Assembly: GCA_030159075.1 (NCBI GenBank)
Contig: BROG01000049.1
Location: 298,501 to 362,500 of the forward strand
DNA length: 64,000 nt
From: Atrina japonica
Taxonomy: Eukaryota > Mollusca > Bivalvia > Pterioida > Pinnidae
Direction of reading: 5' to 3'
Below, piece after piece: positions 13,160 to 28,354 of the stretch. Both the position numbers and the translations under genes were made by a program. How positions within the stretch are numbered: the stretch's first letter is position 1; every line of letters begins with the position of its first letter. The notes under the pieces were generated by a model. The model saw only the letters and a list, made by a program, of their open reading frames with translations, did not search any database and was not told the origin of the DNA.

Positions 13160-13445
13160 TGTTCGGTACTTCTTTGACTTAGGACAGCTTCAACATCATG
13201 CCAGCAGCTGAGATATTGAACAGTAATTAGATTTATTCCTCGCATATTTCATTTGAATTAGGCCGACGACTCACTTCGTTGTAACTGGTCAAAAGGGGAT
13301 GTTTATATTCCCAAATGACACCTGATCCCAGCTTTATATTTCCAGAGGTCCGTGTTTTACCATATTGCTTCCTGGACATCACTATGATTAATGCTTTGGT
13401 AGCTTTAATTTTTATATTTATTTATATCTCATGATAGATCTACAA
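13160..13445 (+). repeat. Dispersed repeat G, copy 1
   Basis: CCTCGCATATTTCATTTGAA, GACTCACTTCGTTGTAACTG GTC, GACACCTGATCCCAGCTTTA and CCAGAGGTCCGTGTTTTACC match the copy at 46.04-46.3 kb in order and spacing. From memory it resembles a very common bivalve repeat with CGGCGGGTGTGACC and GGCACCTGATCCCACCTC. Class uncertain. Confidence 0.55.
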
Positions 13446-14184
13446 CAGCAAGACGTAACTTACAACAGTAATATGCGATTGTAAAATGTTATACTACGTA
13501 GCTATATAAACAAAGCCGCATTTTCGTATTTCAAGTCTTAATTAAGATTCACTTACATAAAGAGAACTGTAAATAATACAAAATAAAAAAAAACAAAATG
13601 ATGAAAATCCATCGCACGTGGGCGTTGTCAGATACAGATGGGTGTAGTACTTTTTGTACCAACAATGCGGTTCATTTTCAAGACGTCATTAAGTTACGTG
13701 CAGTTACTGTGTTTACGTTCGAATTAGAATTCATACATTTTTATTTGAAATCTATATGCAATTTATTAGTATGTTAATATCGTCTCTAGCATTCATTTCA
13801 TCTTGTGATCAATTTCATAAGAACTACAATGGTTTTATTGACGTGTTGTCTATAATATCGACAGAAAGATGACGTCATATGTTTAACGGGAGGATGGTAC
13901 GTGGAGTATGGAGTATGGCGTGTTTAGAGAGAACTTAGAACCGTATTTGTTTTGTAATGAATTAATTTAAATTCCAAGCAGCGGACATCGTTGCCAAGGT
14001 AAGGGAGGAGAAATATTTCTAGAGAAAGATTAAGATATGTATTTCGTTAAGAAAGATAGAAGATAGTTGTTGTTTTCCGTTAATGCTGTCGACCGTTAAT
14101 GCTGTATTTGCAAGATGTAAGTCATATTGACGTCGGTACTTATGCAACGTAAAAATGATAAGAAACGTATGTATACAGAAATAA

Positions 14185-14192
14185 TCTCTCTC

Positions 14193-14260
<68 letters not shown>
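14185..14260. repeat. (TC)n microsatellite
   Basis: About 38 units with a single TCCC interruption near 14201. Confidence 0.98.
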
Positions 14261-14264
<4 letters not shown>

Positions 14265-15010
14265 GATAAACATTCCGACTGAAACTGCATTTGTAGAAGT
14301 TCTATATACAATATATAAACATCGCAGTGCAAAAAACTAAACCAAACTCTGAAATGTATATGTCTTGTATCTGAACTGACGACAGCTAAGACAAAGCGGC
14401 GATGTTGAAGAAGATGATGATTTCTGATGATATTTATAATAATAATCATCTACCATTAAAAAATAAATAAACTTAAAGAAAACAAAATTTCGTCACACCT
14501 CTTGAATAAGCCAACTCAACTCATGTAATATCTATACAATGTACACCGTTTTAGCGTAAAGTATGGTATATCGTAAATAATCGCTGTCATTATTGAAGGG
14601 GGAATTCTTGAAATAGTAAACCGTGATATACATCAGGGTGATTATAATGTTACAAAACTGTACAGTAACGGGGATAATATTCCATTTTAATGCCTACAGC
14701 AATAAAAATGCTCAACGTGTATAAGATCTCGGCACGCTTGGAAATTCTGTAATAACTCCGTAGCATTCGCTTCGTTTACTTTTTTTTTTTTTTTTTTAAT
14801 TTTTACTATTTTAAAGAGTCGCTTCCTGATGTCACATTTCTAAGATTTTTTTGTGTGTGTTTATTTCGACTGCTTAATTCAAACCAAAGTTTTGCATGGG
14901 TCAGGAATATTAGGGAATTTAAGAGAAGAATATGGGAAACAAATTGCAATATAGTATAACAATGTTCCACCGTACCGTAGAAGAAACAGATTATGAGAAG
15001 GATCGAGATG

Positions 15011-15101
15011 ACAACGACGACGATGATGATGATGATGATAATTGCTGTTATGATAATATTAATGCTGCTGCTGCTGATGATGATGATCATCATCATCATC
15101 G
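15011..15101. repeat. GAT/GCT/CAT trinucleotide stretch
   Basis: Short GAY, GCT and CAT runs create overlapping open frames of poly-D, poly-M/L and poly-H. No gene evidence. Confidence 0.85.
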
Positions 15102-15204
15102 TAAAAGAAACACAAGGAAAGAAAGAAATGAAGTACATTTTTTTCAAAAATATTTTTTTCCTTTCTACTAGGCTACTTAAATTGATAAGCAATAAAAAAA
15201 AAGG

Positions 15205-15419
15205 ATATATGCACAAATTCTTAAATTTTGTGAAAATTGCTTAAGAAACCCAGGTTTGACCCTTGTTTAACTCAAATTTATTATTTTTATATGAATACCA
15301 CACTGGACTTGACCTTATTTTCTCAAAATATATAGAAATATAGGATTGTCCGTGTCATTGTATAGCTTTAATTTGTTATTGTACATCAAGTACAAGTAGT
15401 AAAAGTAAAAAGAAGGAAA

Positions 15420-15459
<40 letters not shown>

Positions 15460-15480
15460 AAACACAGTTAATGGGTTAAA
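15205..15480 (-). mobile_element. MITE-A copy 4 with internal (TA)n
   Basis: It carries the reversed family landmarks: AAATTTTGTGAAAATTGC, ATGAATACCACACTGGAC, GACCTTATTTTCTCAAAATA and TTGTTATTGTACATCAAGTA, with a degenerate terminus near 15465 (ACACAGTTAATGGGTTAAAG). A (TA)16 tract at 15425-15456 has grown inside the terminal part. Confidence 0.75.
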
Positions 15481-15484
15481 GGGT

Positions 15485-17035
15485 TAAAACAACTGGTTAT
15501 CACTATTTGTAGCATATATAATGTTTACTGGCTAAATGTTATTTTTTGTTTTATATAAACTTTTTTAACGATGTATTGATTTATTTATATGCTATGCAAC
15601 TAGGAAGCTTGGGAATTATAAATGAGTCTGTTCAACATGTTTTTTTTTCAGTGAGGCCTGATATATAGACTACCTATACAATAACAGTTAAAAACACAGC
15701 AGTGATAACAGCTATTTAGACTAACGAACCTTTTGTATGTAAAAGTAATGAACCAATAGAACATTGACCCTCTCTTGAAATAAAAAAGGGAAAAAATAAA
15801 CAAATGTATTGTGTTTTGTAATTATTGTTCCTAAGAATTACATATCTCATTAATACTATATTACATGTATTTTTTTTACAGTATTTAACAATTCATTGTA
15901 AAAATATAAAAAATGAGTTTTAATGAATAACTTAATAACTGCACCTCTCTTTCTCTCCATATAATAAAACTTGAATATAACGAACTCGGTTTGTACGTAT
16001 TCATGCACATAACGAGTCAATACATATTTTCCGACTGCACCTCTATATATTTTTAGTTGAGAAACAATTTTACAACGGATTTTGTATAACAAATTGTTGC
16101 TTATAACAAACGCATTTCTATGTCCCTTGATGCCTTAACTAACATCTTTTATAGAATTATAACGAAGTGATCAATATCATTTACCCAAAAGTCAATTCCA
16201 AACTTTATTTTTTGCCGAGCAAAAATTAAATTAGTTATGTAAATGAAAAATAACAAACACCTTTTTGTTTTGGTTCCGTTTAGCCTAGATTTAGAGTAAT
16301 TTTGTTTCTTAATGAAATTTGTTGTGACTCTTCAGCCCACTTCGCTATAACTGTTTAACAAAGTGTCCTTATAGCGAATTGAACAATGAGGTCCCTTGAA
16401 ATTCCCAATTTTGTCCTTATTAGCATGGGAAGTGCTAGGAACATCCAGGAAATTGTTAATAATAACACGGGAAGTTTCCTGTGCCATTTTGGGGTCCGGT
16501 CACAAGATCCATTCCAAATACAAAAATGACTTTGTATCCCCCCTCTCGTATATATGCAAAAATTCCCAATTTGGAGTTTCAAAATAAAGAATAAATTAAT
16601 TTTAAACAAATATCCCAAGTTCATGGTTTTTGTTTTCTACTTTATATAAAACGTCTACTTTTGGACCCAAGACCCAGAATTTAATAGGAGGGAGAAACAT
16701 CCCTGTAACAGATGAATATACATGTAATTAATTCAACCTAATTTCAATTCTTTTTACAAAAGAGTAAGAGGGTATCAGCTGATTTAACACAGTAAAATGT
16801 ATGTCAAATACAACATGTCAGTTTCAGTCTCCATGAGCTACACAAAACATGTTAATATCACAAGTGTTCATTTGATAGGTAACTATGTAGTTTGACAGAT
16901 ATTGTTGTATGAAATCTTACTTGTCAAATATCTTTATGAAAAACATGTTATTAATTAGACAGTTAATACTCGTGTAAATATCCTCCTGTGTGTATAAATG
17001 TATATCTCAGTTCTGAGATAGAGAATGATGACTGG
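15485..17035. other. Spacer
   Basis: AT-rich. The short open frames are unremarkable, and there are no recognised elements. Confidence 0.55.
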
Positions 17036-17039
17036 ATTT

Positions 17040-17260
17040 GTGTTTTTTTAAATAGTGTTTTACGTCACACTGGTCAATTTCCCCCTACTTATATGGTGGC
17101 GGTCAGTTTTAAAACGGTGGAGGAAAGAACTCCGTTACTTTGGACATTTGACGAGATCACAGGCTTTTACAGGCAACTAAACTGGCAGACTTCTCCACAA
17201 AATCAGCTGAGGTTCCAGCGGGACTCGAACTCACGTTGACCAGTGGTAAAAACCTGAGAC
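17040..17260 (-). mobile_element. tRNA-derived SINE, family A
   Basis: Reading the minus strand, a B box (CGTGAGTTCGAGTCCCGCTG) is followed by AACCTCAGCTGATTTTGTGG and ACCGTTTTAAAACTGACCGC, and ends in sequence complementary to GTGTTTTACGTCACACTGGT. It shares the body with the copies at 22.6, 38.1 and 39.1 kb. The gene-like open frame across it is incidental. Confidence 0.65.
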
Positions 17261-17294
17261 TTTACATAAGAGATATATCCCATAGTTAACCCCA

Positions 17295-17725
17295 CTGTCA
17301 GCCGACGATCCATTAGTTCAAGGGTTCACTAGTTCGAAGAGTTAAGGTTCGTTTGTCCGTAAATCATCCGCCCAGGATTCCCAATCTCAAACAGCTCGAG
17401 AAATGAAATTTCCATTAATAAGAAGATCCAACAGTCCAAAATTGTGTTAGTCCGAAGGAGGTCCAACGTTCCTAAGAATGTCGGGAGTTTGATGAGTCAG
17501 AGGATTCAGCATGGTGGTCATCTAGTGAAAGCTTGCACTAGCGAAATATCCGGTCTCGTGCACCTTCGGATTAATGGACTTCCGTTATTCTGTATTCGGA
17601 CTAGTAGAAATTCGGACTTGAAACAACTCGTACTAATGGACCTCCGGACTTATGGACCTCCGTTATACTGTATTCGGACTAGTAACAACTCGCACTAGCT
17701 GACCTTCGGGCTTATTATATTAGTG
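17295..17725. repeat. Minisatellite 1 (CGGACTAGTA / ACTAATGGACCTCCG type)
   Basis: It is an irregular array of short motifs around AGTTCGAAGAG, TAGTCCGAAGGAGGTCC, ATTCGGACTAGTA and CTAATGGACCTCCGGAC. The clearest part is a ~115-bp near-repeat whose landmark CTGTATTCGGACTAGTA occurs at about 17590 and again at 17668. Open frames across it are incidental. Confidence 0.6.
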
Positions 17726-18654
17726 TAACCATCCCGGCATTCGCAGGTTTTGCCGACTTATATTCACATGTAAATTTAGAAATAGAGAAATCACCCAGCA
17801 TTTGTCTAGGTCAACAAAAATGATTTATGAATATTTAATGAATACAAGCAGGTAAATATCTTATACTCTGACCTATCAAAGGTGTATAAAGTATGAACTT
17901 GACGCCAAAAAGCGAGAAAATAGCAATTACCAAAATAGATCGATTTTATTGATCTTTAATCATATCTACATATTTAATACACACACCTATTTATCGTCAA
18001 GACTGTATAATGTCCCCCATTGTCAAAACATTTCATTGATCTTGCAACCACGTGACATTAGGTATCGACCTTGTGTCTCCAATATAAAGTAAAATACGTA
18101 AAATACGTTAAATCACAAAAAAATCCAATGGGCAAAGGCTGACGATAGGAGGCGAACGAGGAAATTGTGAAGTTAACGAAGTACTGAGTCACTGCCTAGG
18201 TTTCTAATACTATTTCTCTCACCTGTACAGGCGATACTACAACATGATCGGTCGCTGATGATAGTCGGCGCTCTGTGTGGGTGGTATATATGTTAGCCAA
18301 ACGCGACACTAGGCATTTATATATACAAAAAAATAAAATATAAGGAGCCCGCAACACTGAAATGTCAGTATACCTGTGACCACGGTCTGGTTACCTTTAG
18401 ACGGACGTGAATAGCGTATATTTTTATGAATCACCGATTTTCTCTGTGCTGTCCATAGGAGCATAATCACTTCGTCCGTTAACGTGCCACTAAGGACTTG
18501 AAACTGACATGCATTTCCATTTCATTTCAATCAGAAATATAAGTTGACATGGAATATACATTTGTGTCGCTTTCGTGTTAATCAAGGTTAGACGAATGCT
18601 TTAATATTGTCATAGACTAAATATTTCTGAATAGCAGGAAAGCCGGGCATTGGT

Positions 18655-18990
18655 CCTTTCCGAGGACGGTGGCTCAGTGGCACTTTCCTTGAGAGCAGTT
18701 CGATGATATTATCCACGAATAATGGCAAAGTGGAACATTCCACGGATAGTGGCGGCACTTCCCGTGGCCTGTGACGTAGTCGTACGTTCCATTGGAACTG
18801 GTTCAGTTTTACCGTTCAGAAATGATGTCAAAATTATACATCGCATGGAGAGTGGCTCATTGGCGAGACATTCCATGAACGATAATGCATTAACATTACT
18901 TTCAAAGGATGGCGGGTCAGTGACACTTTCCATGACCTGTGGCACTTTTCATGGATAGCGGCTCAGTGACTCTTTCCTTGAGCCCTGTCT
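18655..18990. repeat. Minisatellite 2 (GGATAGTGGCTCAGTGRCACTTTCC type)
   Basis: Units such as GGACGGTGGCTCAGTGGCAC, GGAGAGTGGCTCATTGGCGA, GGATGGCGGGTCAGTGACAC and GGATAGCGGCTCAGTGACTC recur with CTTTCCATGA-type spacers at roughly 30-40 bp intervals. Diverged, so an old array. Confidence 0.6.
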
Positions 18991-19221
18991 CGGAGGAAAT
19001 TCTCGATAAACGATTAATTAGGGGTAGATCATTCGCTTCGCAAGAGGAAGATCAGGCGGAGTTTAAACTTAGACCTGATCATAAATATATTTATTTATCC
19101 AGAGAGTAAATGTTTCCTAGGAAAATTCCCAACATTATTAATGGAAGTCTCCAGTCCACTTCAGGTGAGATTAAAAACCGAAATCCTGTAGTATTTTGTA
19201 GAATCATCAGCGTCACGAAAA

Positions 19222-19436
19222 TCTTGGATCCATCCCTGATTTTGTAGGTGCAGCGGCAATATGAATAGTATCACAGACATTTGTTATTTACCAAATCCAA
19301 GATCCACCCCTGATTTGGCACCTGTTATGCCAATATAAAATGTATCACAGACATGTCTTTACAACATATAAGATCCACCCCTGATTTTGTAGCTGTAATG
19401 TCGATATAAAGTGTATTGCAGACATTGATATTAACG
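19222..19436. repeat. Minisatellite 3 (three ~72-bp units)
   Basis: GATCCAYCCCTGATTT starts units at 19227, 19301 and 19372 (periods 74 and 71). Each continues with an AATATRAA-type block and GTATYRCAGACAT. Confidence 0.8.
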
Positions 19437-19651
19437 ACTTCTACCGGGTTCACGTGGATGATTTTGCATTTATTCTGTTTTAAGAGTAAAACATGACAAA
19501 TCACATATGGTGTCTATCAATTCATATGTGTACGTGAAATTAACAACCAACAACACAATTCTAAGTTTATTTACCTTATGGCATAAATTTGGGGGGAAAG
19601 CAAATCATAATATGAAGAATACATAATGTTATGACGTGTGTATGTGTGTGT

Positions 19652-19662
19652 GAGAGAGAGAG

Positions 19663-19720
<58 letters not shown>
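19652..19720. repeat. (GA)n microsatellite
   Basis: About 34 units with one GGCACA interruption, preceded by (GT)n. Confidence 0.97.
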
Positions 19721-19721
<1 letters not shown>

Positions 19722-19884
19722 AGTGTGCATGTGATTATTTATGGACCCTGGTTTAGAAATATAATGTATAATAAATGCAGCATGTATAAGTTTTGAGAGA
19801 CAACTACCATGTAATTCATAGTGACCATCAAAGTCTAGATAAGAAATATTTGTGTGCATCAATTCGATCGTAATAGGGCAATGC

Positions 19885-19887
<3 letters not shown>

Positions 19888-19945
<58 letters not shown>
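19888..19945. repeat. (GA)n microsatellite
   Basis: About 29 perfect units, only 170 bp from the previous GA array. Confidence 0.98.
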
Positions 19946-19948
<3 letters not shown>

Positions 19949-20559
19949 ACTAGCTTTTTGTGTGGACTTACATAACGTTTTGTTTACTAATGGTCGTTTT
20001 ACATTTTTGGAGAAATAATTGTAATAATTTGATAATGGCAGCATGTGATGATGAAGAAGATGAAAAAAAAATTATGATGAGGGGAGTAGAAGGAAAAGAA
20101 GAGGAGGAGGAGGGTAAAAAAGATGATGATGGAAGAATATCCGTGCTGGTTGTACTGAAATGATTCATGTCTTTCACCACCCTGACTTTCAATATCCACT
20201 AAAAAAAATTATATGAAAAGTAATGAAATTAATGAATTCGTACATGTCGGTATAACGATAATATTCATTGAAAACTCCCGTTATTACGAAGCTTTGGACA
20301 TTTTGTACAAAACAAGCAAAGAAAAGCAAAACTGCAGTGACACATTGCATCTGTGAGTTATGTTGAAATTACAAGGATTTCACCACCGTTTAGCAAATTA
20401 GGCAGCTTCTTTGAAGTGCAATTCAATAAATTTCAATTGGACGTAAGAGCATTTGATACCAAAAGACAGGACAGTTCCATCGCCAGACACTCAACATACG
20501 ATGTTTTAAGTAAGTGACAGGTCTTTCGGATGCTACTTAAAACCGAGGTCTTCTGTCAT

Positions 20560-20690
20560 AGCAGGTATATTACATAAAAGAGTCTTCGCTGCATTGGCGT
20601 CAGTTTCAATAATAGGTCAAAATGTGTGGTACTTCACTATTACCGATTGACGTCTCGAAGTAAAACAAAACCGCAAATCCTGTCTGAACA
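20560..20690 (+). mobile_element. Degenerate SINE family B fragment (tail half)
   Basis: It contains CGCTGCATTGGCGTCAGTTT, AATAATAGGTCAAAATGTGT and GATTGACGTCTCGAAGTAAA, in the same order as the body and tail of the better copies but clearly decayed. The head region is not recognisable. Confidence 0.45.
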
Positions 20691-21119
20691 TTAAACCACA
20701 ATGAAACAAACATTTTACATTTTTTTTACATTTATTTAGTCTTACTTTCTGATAGATATTTGTTTTTTTATAATAATTGTTTTTATTTTATTTTATTTTA
20801 TTATCCAGACGTATAAATACGTAAGTATATTAACGAGTTCACAAAAGGCTTAGAACACCAACCTGAGACACAGCGACTGGATAACTGTATTTCAGTTTAT
20901 TGTCAAGCAGCGTGTGTGTGACATTTGTCTTATGAAATGAAGTATATATATATTAATTTCGATATTTCCTGTTTTACGTACAAAATAACAACAAACAGAT
21001 AAGACCAACAAAGTAGTGTTTTTGTTAACTGTTGTGTTATTCTCCTTCTAGGAATTATGAAATTTTAACTTAGCGAAACTTTAAACGCGTTTTAGTCTTG
21101 TATTAGCGCTCATGGTTCA

Positions 21120-21525
21120 GGGAAGGACCACCAGCCTTTTACGCGTTAAAAAGCAAAGTTCCACCAAACGTCTAAGGACCACCAACCTTCCACACGGTCA
21201 AATTCACCCCCACATAACATGAGAACCACCACAACTACACACGTTAACAGGCAAAGTACACCACTTAATCTGAGGAACACCAGCATTCTATCTGTAAATA
21301 GGCAAACGGCCCCACATAATCTGAGGGCCACCAGCCTTCTACCTGTAAATAATCAAACTGCCCCACATAATCTGAGGGCCATCAGCCTTTCAACTGTATA
21401 TAGGCAAACTGCCCCACATAATCTGAGACCACTAGCATTCTTCGCGTTGCCAGGCAAACCTCACCAATAACTTGAGGACCATCAGCCATCAACCGTTACC
21501 AGGCAGACTTCCGAACATGATCTTA
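21120..21525. repeat. Minisatellite 4 (51-bp unit, about 8 copies)
   Basis: The unit carries CTGAGGGCCACCAGCCTTCT and CAAACTGCCCCACATAAT. The central copies (about 21265-21425) are closest; edge copies are more diverged. Because 51 is a multiple of 3, one plus-strand frame stays open for 83 codons (21219-21470) as a 17-residue repeat of the form NRQTAPHNLRATSLLPV. Confidence 0.85.
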
Positions 21526-22609
21526 TAATTCACTAAGTTTTAGTGGAGCTCGAACCCGCATGTGTTTGGTGCAAATATAGGTATATAAATAAATGAAAAT
21601 GGTAAATGAATAAACAGATAGTTGAGATAAGCAAATAAATAATTATATACACAAAAACATACGAGTAAAAAAATGAACAAAAACAGTCCATATATAAAGA
21701 AATATACAAAAATAAAAGCCGTTTTTAACAAAATCTATACGCAATAATTACTTGTATAGAAACATCAATGATTTGCTTACTAATAATATCTTGTGAAATT
21801 TTCGACTGTCGCGACTTTGGTCATAACATGTCGTTATTAGGATGGGAAAGCACTGATTACGGTCCAATGAACCCGGAAAATTAAGTAGACGAGGCATCCT
21901 TGTGAAATTAATAATTGTACTACACGGATTCCCGGATAAAATACATGTCCTTACATATTTAAGTTAATAAATGTTCCTACTTAACGCGTGTACTGGATAA
22001 TTTAAACATGGAAACTGCTGTAGGGAACATCGCTGGAAATTGTGCAACACCTAGAGGAAACGATTGAAGCAATCGCAAGTGTCCTACATAATATAACGTT
22101 GTCGTACAATATGGCTTCTCTGACTGGACCAAGGCCTGTGTATATTAACATTACGTACGTTATCTTACGTTTCACGTTAAGTGGCGCCACCTATGTTAAG
22201 AGAGCGCTAGCAGTCGTTACGTGCGAGTAAAGTAACTTATCAGACTTATCTACCTAAGAAATTATCATCCGAAGTCAGAAAGGTGAACTTTGAGAATCTA
22301 TCAAGGTCATATCTTAAGTTTCCGAATTAGCGAGTGTTCATGTCCTAAAATCGCCTTAATTAGTGGCTGGTTAAATAGAAATTGATGGAATGGAAATGGT
22401 TGTTGTCAAAGTTTTAGGTTTTTATTTTAGCATATATTTTATACACTAGAAATTCGAATTCCGTGTCTATTTATGCACAATTATCCTATTAAATTGTCAA
22501 ACAAGTGTCTGCAAATATTACTGGTTTGGTATGACAGTCCACTCCGCAACAGTGCAAATACAAACTTTCAACATCCAAACTGATTTTTGGATGGTGGATA
22601 ACGTAACAC

Positions 22610-22850
22610 TTAGCAAATTTTCAGTCATATGCTGGCGGTTAGTTTTTACTGGTGGAGGAGAGAGAACCCGATTACACAATGTGCCCGGGAAGATACCCAC
22701 GACCTTCTGCGAGTACAATGGCAATTTTCATAACAAATCAGCTTAGGTTTCAGTCGGACTCGAACCCGAACCCGAACCCGTGCTGACCAGTTATAAGAGA
22801 TCCCATGCTTCAAAGCGCTACGCTCTAACCACTCGACCACAAAGGCCCCA
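22610..22850 (-). mobile_element. tRNA-derived SINE, family A, with triplicated T-loop motif
   Basis: The minus strand starts GGGGCCTTTGTGGTCGAGTG GTTAGAGC (A box). Where other copies have a single GGTTCGAGTCC, this one has GGTTCGGGTTCGGGTTCGAG (complement at 22759-22779). The body continues AACCTAAGCTGATTTGTTAT. Acceptor halves are not complementary, so it is not a tRNA gene. Confidence 0.7.
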
Positions 22851-23464
22851 TTAAACACCAATAGAAAAATCAATTACATAGTGTATATCACAAGCTTAGT
22901 TTATAGAATTTCAAATTTAATTAACACCGTTCTTTTTTACCGTTTTCGACACAACAGAATAGTGATGTTGTGGTTTATTGGGGACATATTTCTGGCACCG
23001 TGCTGTTGTGTAGCGCCTTCAAAATCTACATTACTCGGTCAATATGGTAGACTACTACTAAATTATAACTTTTACACTGATTTGATTTCTCCATGAAAAA
23101 ACTGGGATGTTATTACTTGGATTTGAAGGTAATCACTGTTTTGTCGTCTGCAACCATACATATAATTGTCAGCGTTTGAACATCAATCAATCACTGTGGA
23201 TTCCGTGCTGGACCCAACTGACCACATGAGTACAAATTAGCCTGATGGACATTGATCGATTACGTTCGCACTCGCTCTTCAACTTCACCGTGTGTAGTGA
23301 TGTTACTGGGGTACGAGTAAGATCGTATAGTATCGCAGCGGCCGGTAATTAGACACGTCCGGTAATGATTGTAGATATCTAATGTGCATGTTGCGCTTCC
23401 TTATTAAATGTAGTGTTACACTCACTTTAAATATGTAATTGACTATCGTTCTATAGATGCAGAG

Positions 23465-23745
23465 AAGCAAAGGAGCCTTGCACAGATCGGAGAAGCATTG
23501 TATAGATCGGGGGAGCCTTATATAGAACTATCATGTTCCAACTTTTTGGTTAAATCCCAGGTAAATCAAAAAGTGGGAACATGATAAAACAGAGGAGCTA
23601 TGCGTAGATCGAATGATTATTGCGTATGTCGTAGGAACCTTCTATAGATCAGAGGAGCCTTGCACAGGTAGATCGAGAGTACTGAATAAATCGGATGAGT
23701 CTTGCACAGATCTGAGGGGCATTACATAGATCGGAAGTGTACTAT
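23465..23745. repeat. Minisatellite 5 (20-21-bp unit, about 10 copies) with embedded hairpin
   Basis: Units of the form AGATCGGAGGAGCCTTGCAC have GATC-type cores at about 23485, 23505, 23607, 23628, 23647, 23671, 23690, 23709 and 23729. The array is broken at 23529-23586 by a long palindrome. Confidence 0.7.
23529..23586. repeat. 58-bp palindrome inside minisatellite 5
   Basis: The left arm TATCATGTTCCAACTTTTTG (GTTAA) pairs with the right arm CAAAAAGTGGGAACATGATA with one mismatch in the first 20, around a short centre. It has cruciform or foldback potential. Confidence 0.75.
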
Positions 23746-24671
23746 CCTGACCCAGATTAAAATGGTGATAGCTACGCCAATGGACGTGTTTATCGTGTAG
23801 TCAGTTTGTGGAATTTAACAACAAAATAGTTATCAAAGGTCATACATGTTTCTTTAAAACGTCACGATATTAAAGCTTAAAATAACTATAGTAAATGCTT
23901 AAACGTTTTTTCCCAAGTCTTTAGAGATTGACAAGGGGGTAGACTGATATATAAATGATTCAATGATGTGGTATGCCGTACCCGACATCAGATGGTTCAA
24001 TAATCTAACTGAATTATATAACATGACACTCAGAATTACGTGGTGCTTTTGATCAATCTATTAACATTTTGTGTAGCTCATTTTGCTACAAACTGTAATC
24101 AAAATAGCATATTACAAACATATAGTTTCAAACTAAGATCTGAAGAAACCGGTGGGGGATCAGTCAGTTAGAAATATCATTCCTTTAAACGTGTACCGTG
24201 TAAAACATTACAAAGTCATTTTCCCTAATGTATCCTCGACCAATAAAGCATTGAATTTCGCACATTTTTCAAGACATATCCCAAGTAACTATGAGCTCGT
24301 TCACACATTTTCCATGTACAAGTCCTAAAGCGGTATATAAGTAATCAGTGAGCTATTTGTTTCCATGATTCGGACACTGCGTCATTTGTCATCGCGAACA
24401 TACTTTGTTTACATCCTGTCATAATCTTATGGATGATACATTTATCAAATCGGTGGGTTCTGAATGACTCAAAACGAATATCATAAAAAGGTGCACTTAA
24501 GATATTGATCTAATTGGGGTTACCGATCTATATCTTTTTTCTATATCACTCCATCATTTTCCTGACATTTATCGAAATACTTATATTCTAATTAAAAAGA
24601 CAATTCTCAGAAGCTACATGTAGAAGGCTAGTTGCATGCATATATGTCATGTTTTAATTTTTGAATTTACT

Positions 24672-24752
24672 GTGTGTGTGTGTGTGGGGGGGGGGGGGGG
24701 TAAATACAGGGGGGGGGGGGGGGGGGGGTTAAATACAGAGGGGGGGGGGGGT
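24672..24752. repeat. (GT)n plus poly-G blocks
   Basis: Three G runs (16, 18 and 12 or so) separated by TAAATACA spacers. This is G-quadruplex-prone sequence, and homopolymer lengths may be inaccurate. Confidence 0.9.
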
Positions 24753-25267
24753 AAATACAAGATTAGCATAGCATTTAAATGGATCTATTGTTTGTCCGAC
24801 GATCGAGTGTTTGACTCTCAATATCAACTCAGAAAAAATTTCCAGCCTCTTTGATCGAAGTAATCTCTAAATTACTTACTGTCTTATACAGATTTTAATC
24901 ATTTTACACAGAAAATTCAGTAAAGTGCGAATTTTGAAAACAATGATTAATGTACAAATGCGACCAGTGTTTAATTACAGTATGTACGCCAGAGTGTAAA
25001 CCGCATAAACCGCGACTAAAGGTGCAAAACCTTTAAACTAGAGTGCATCAGTGTAAGTGAAAGTTTGGAATGCAAATTATCCTAACAATTACTTCAATTT
25101 CATGCGAACTTTATGCGGCTTTGTTTTGTTTTAAATGAATACATTGCAAGTTACACGGGGTCGTCGTGGACAGCAAAATTTATGTCTGTTTTGACTAGAT
25201 AACACTTACCGCGTCCTGAAACGGATTACTAATCGCTTTCAGATTACAAATGTCGGATGAAACTGCC

Positions 25268-25495
25268 GTATACATATACATTTTCGCCCTCGTTTAACTT
25301 TAACAATTTTCGCCTTTAGATGAGAAGGCTAATTTAAAACGAAGGCGAAATTTTCAAGGTAAATAATCGGAGCATGAGAAGTCATGCTATTTATGAGGCT
25401 ATGGTGATTAAGGGCGAATTTTAAGGCAGTTTGAATATGTTTTCCGTCACAAAAGGGCAAAAAAATAGGACAAAAATTTCGATGTATACAATATT
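25268..25495. mobile_element. Foldback repeat, TTCGCC family, copy 1
   Basis: Inverted landmarks are GTATACATATACATTTTCGCC at the left (25268 on) and AAAATTTCGATGTATACAAT at the right. TTCGCC and GGGCGAA/GGCGAAA motifs alternate inside. Similar arrangements occur at 46.8-47.1 and 58.27-58.46 kb. It is non-coding and probably a MITE. Confidence 0.5.
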
Positions 25496-25704
25496 TCATT
25501 TTTCAGTTGTTTTATCCATTCATTCTTTTAAGGTTTATTTCATATCCTAATAAGTTTGTTCCAGTGTTTGTTTCTTATCAATAATGTATACTATCATTTG
25601 ATTATTAATTTATTTATTTATTTTTAATCCCATCGGCTTACTTTTACGTGTCACTCGAAAATGTTCATATGCATACAAATGCATGTACGTTACTATATCG
25701 TTTT

Positions 25705-28354
<2,650 letters not shown>

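Noticed and set aside
22755..22785. Telomere-like (GAACCC)n
   Set aside because: Only three units, located exactly at the B box of a SINE head; not telomeric.
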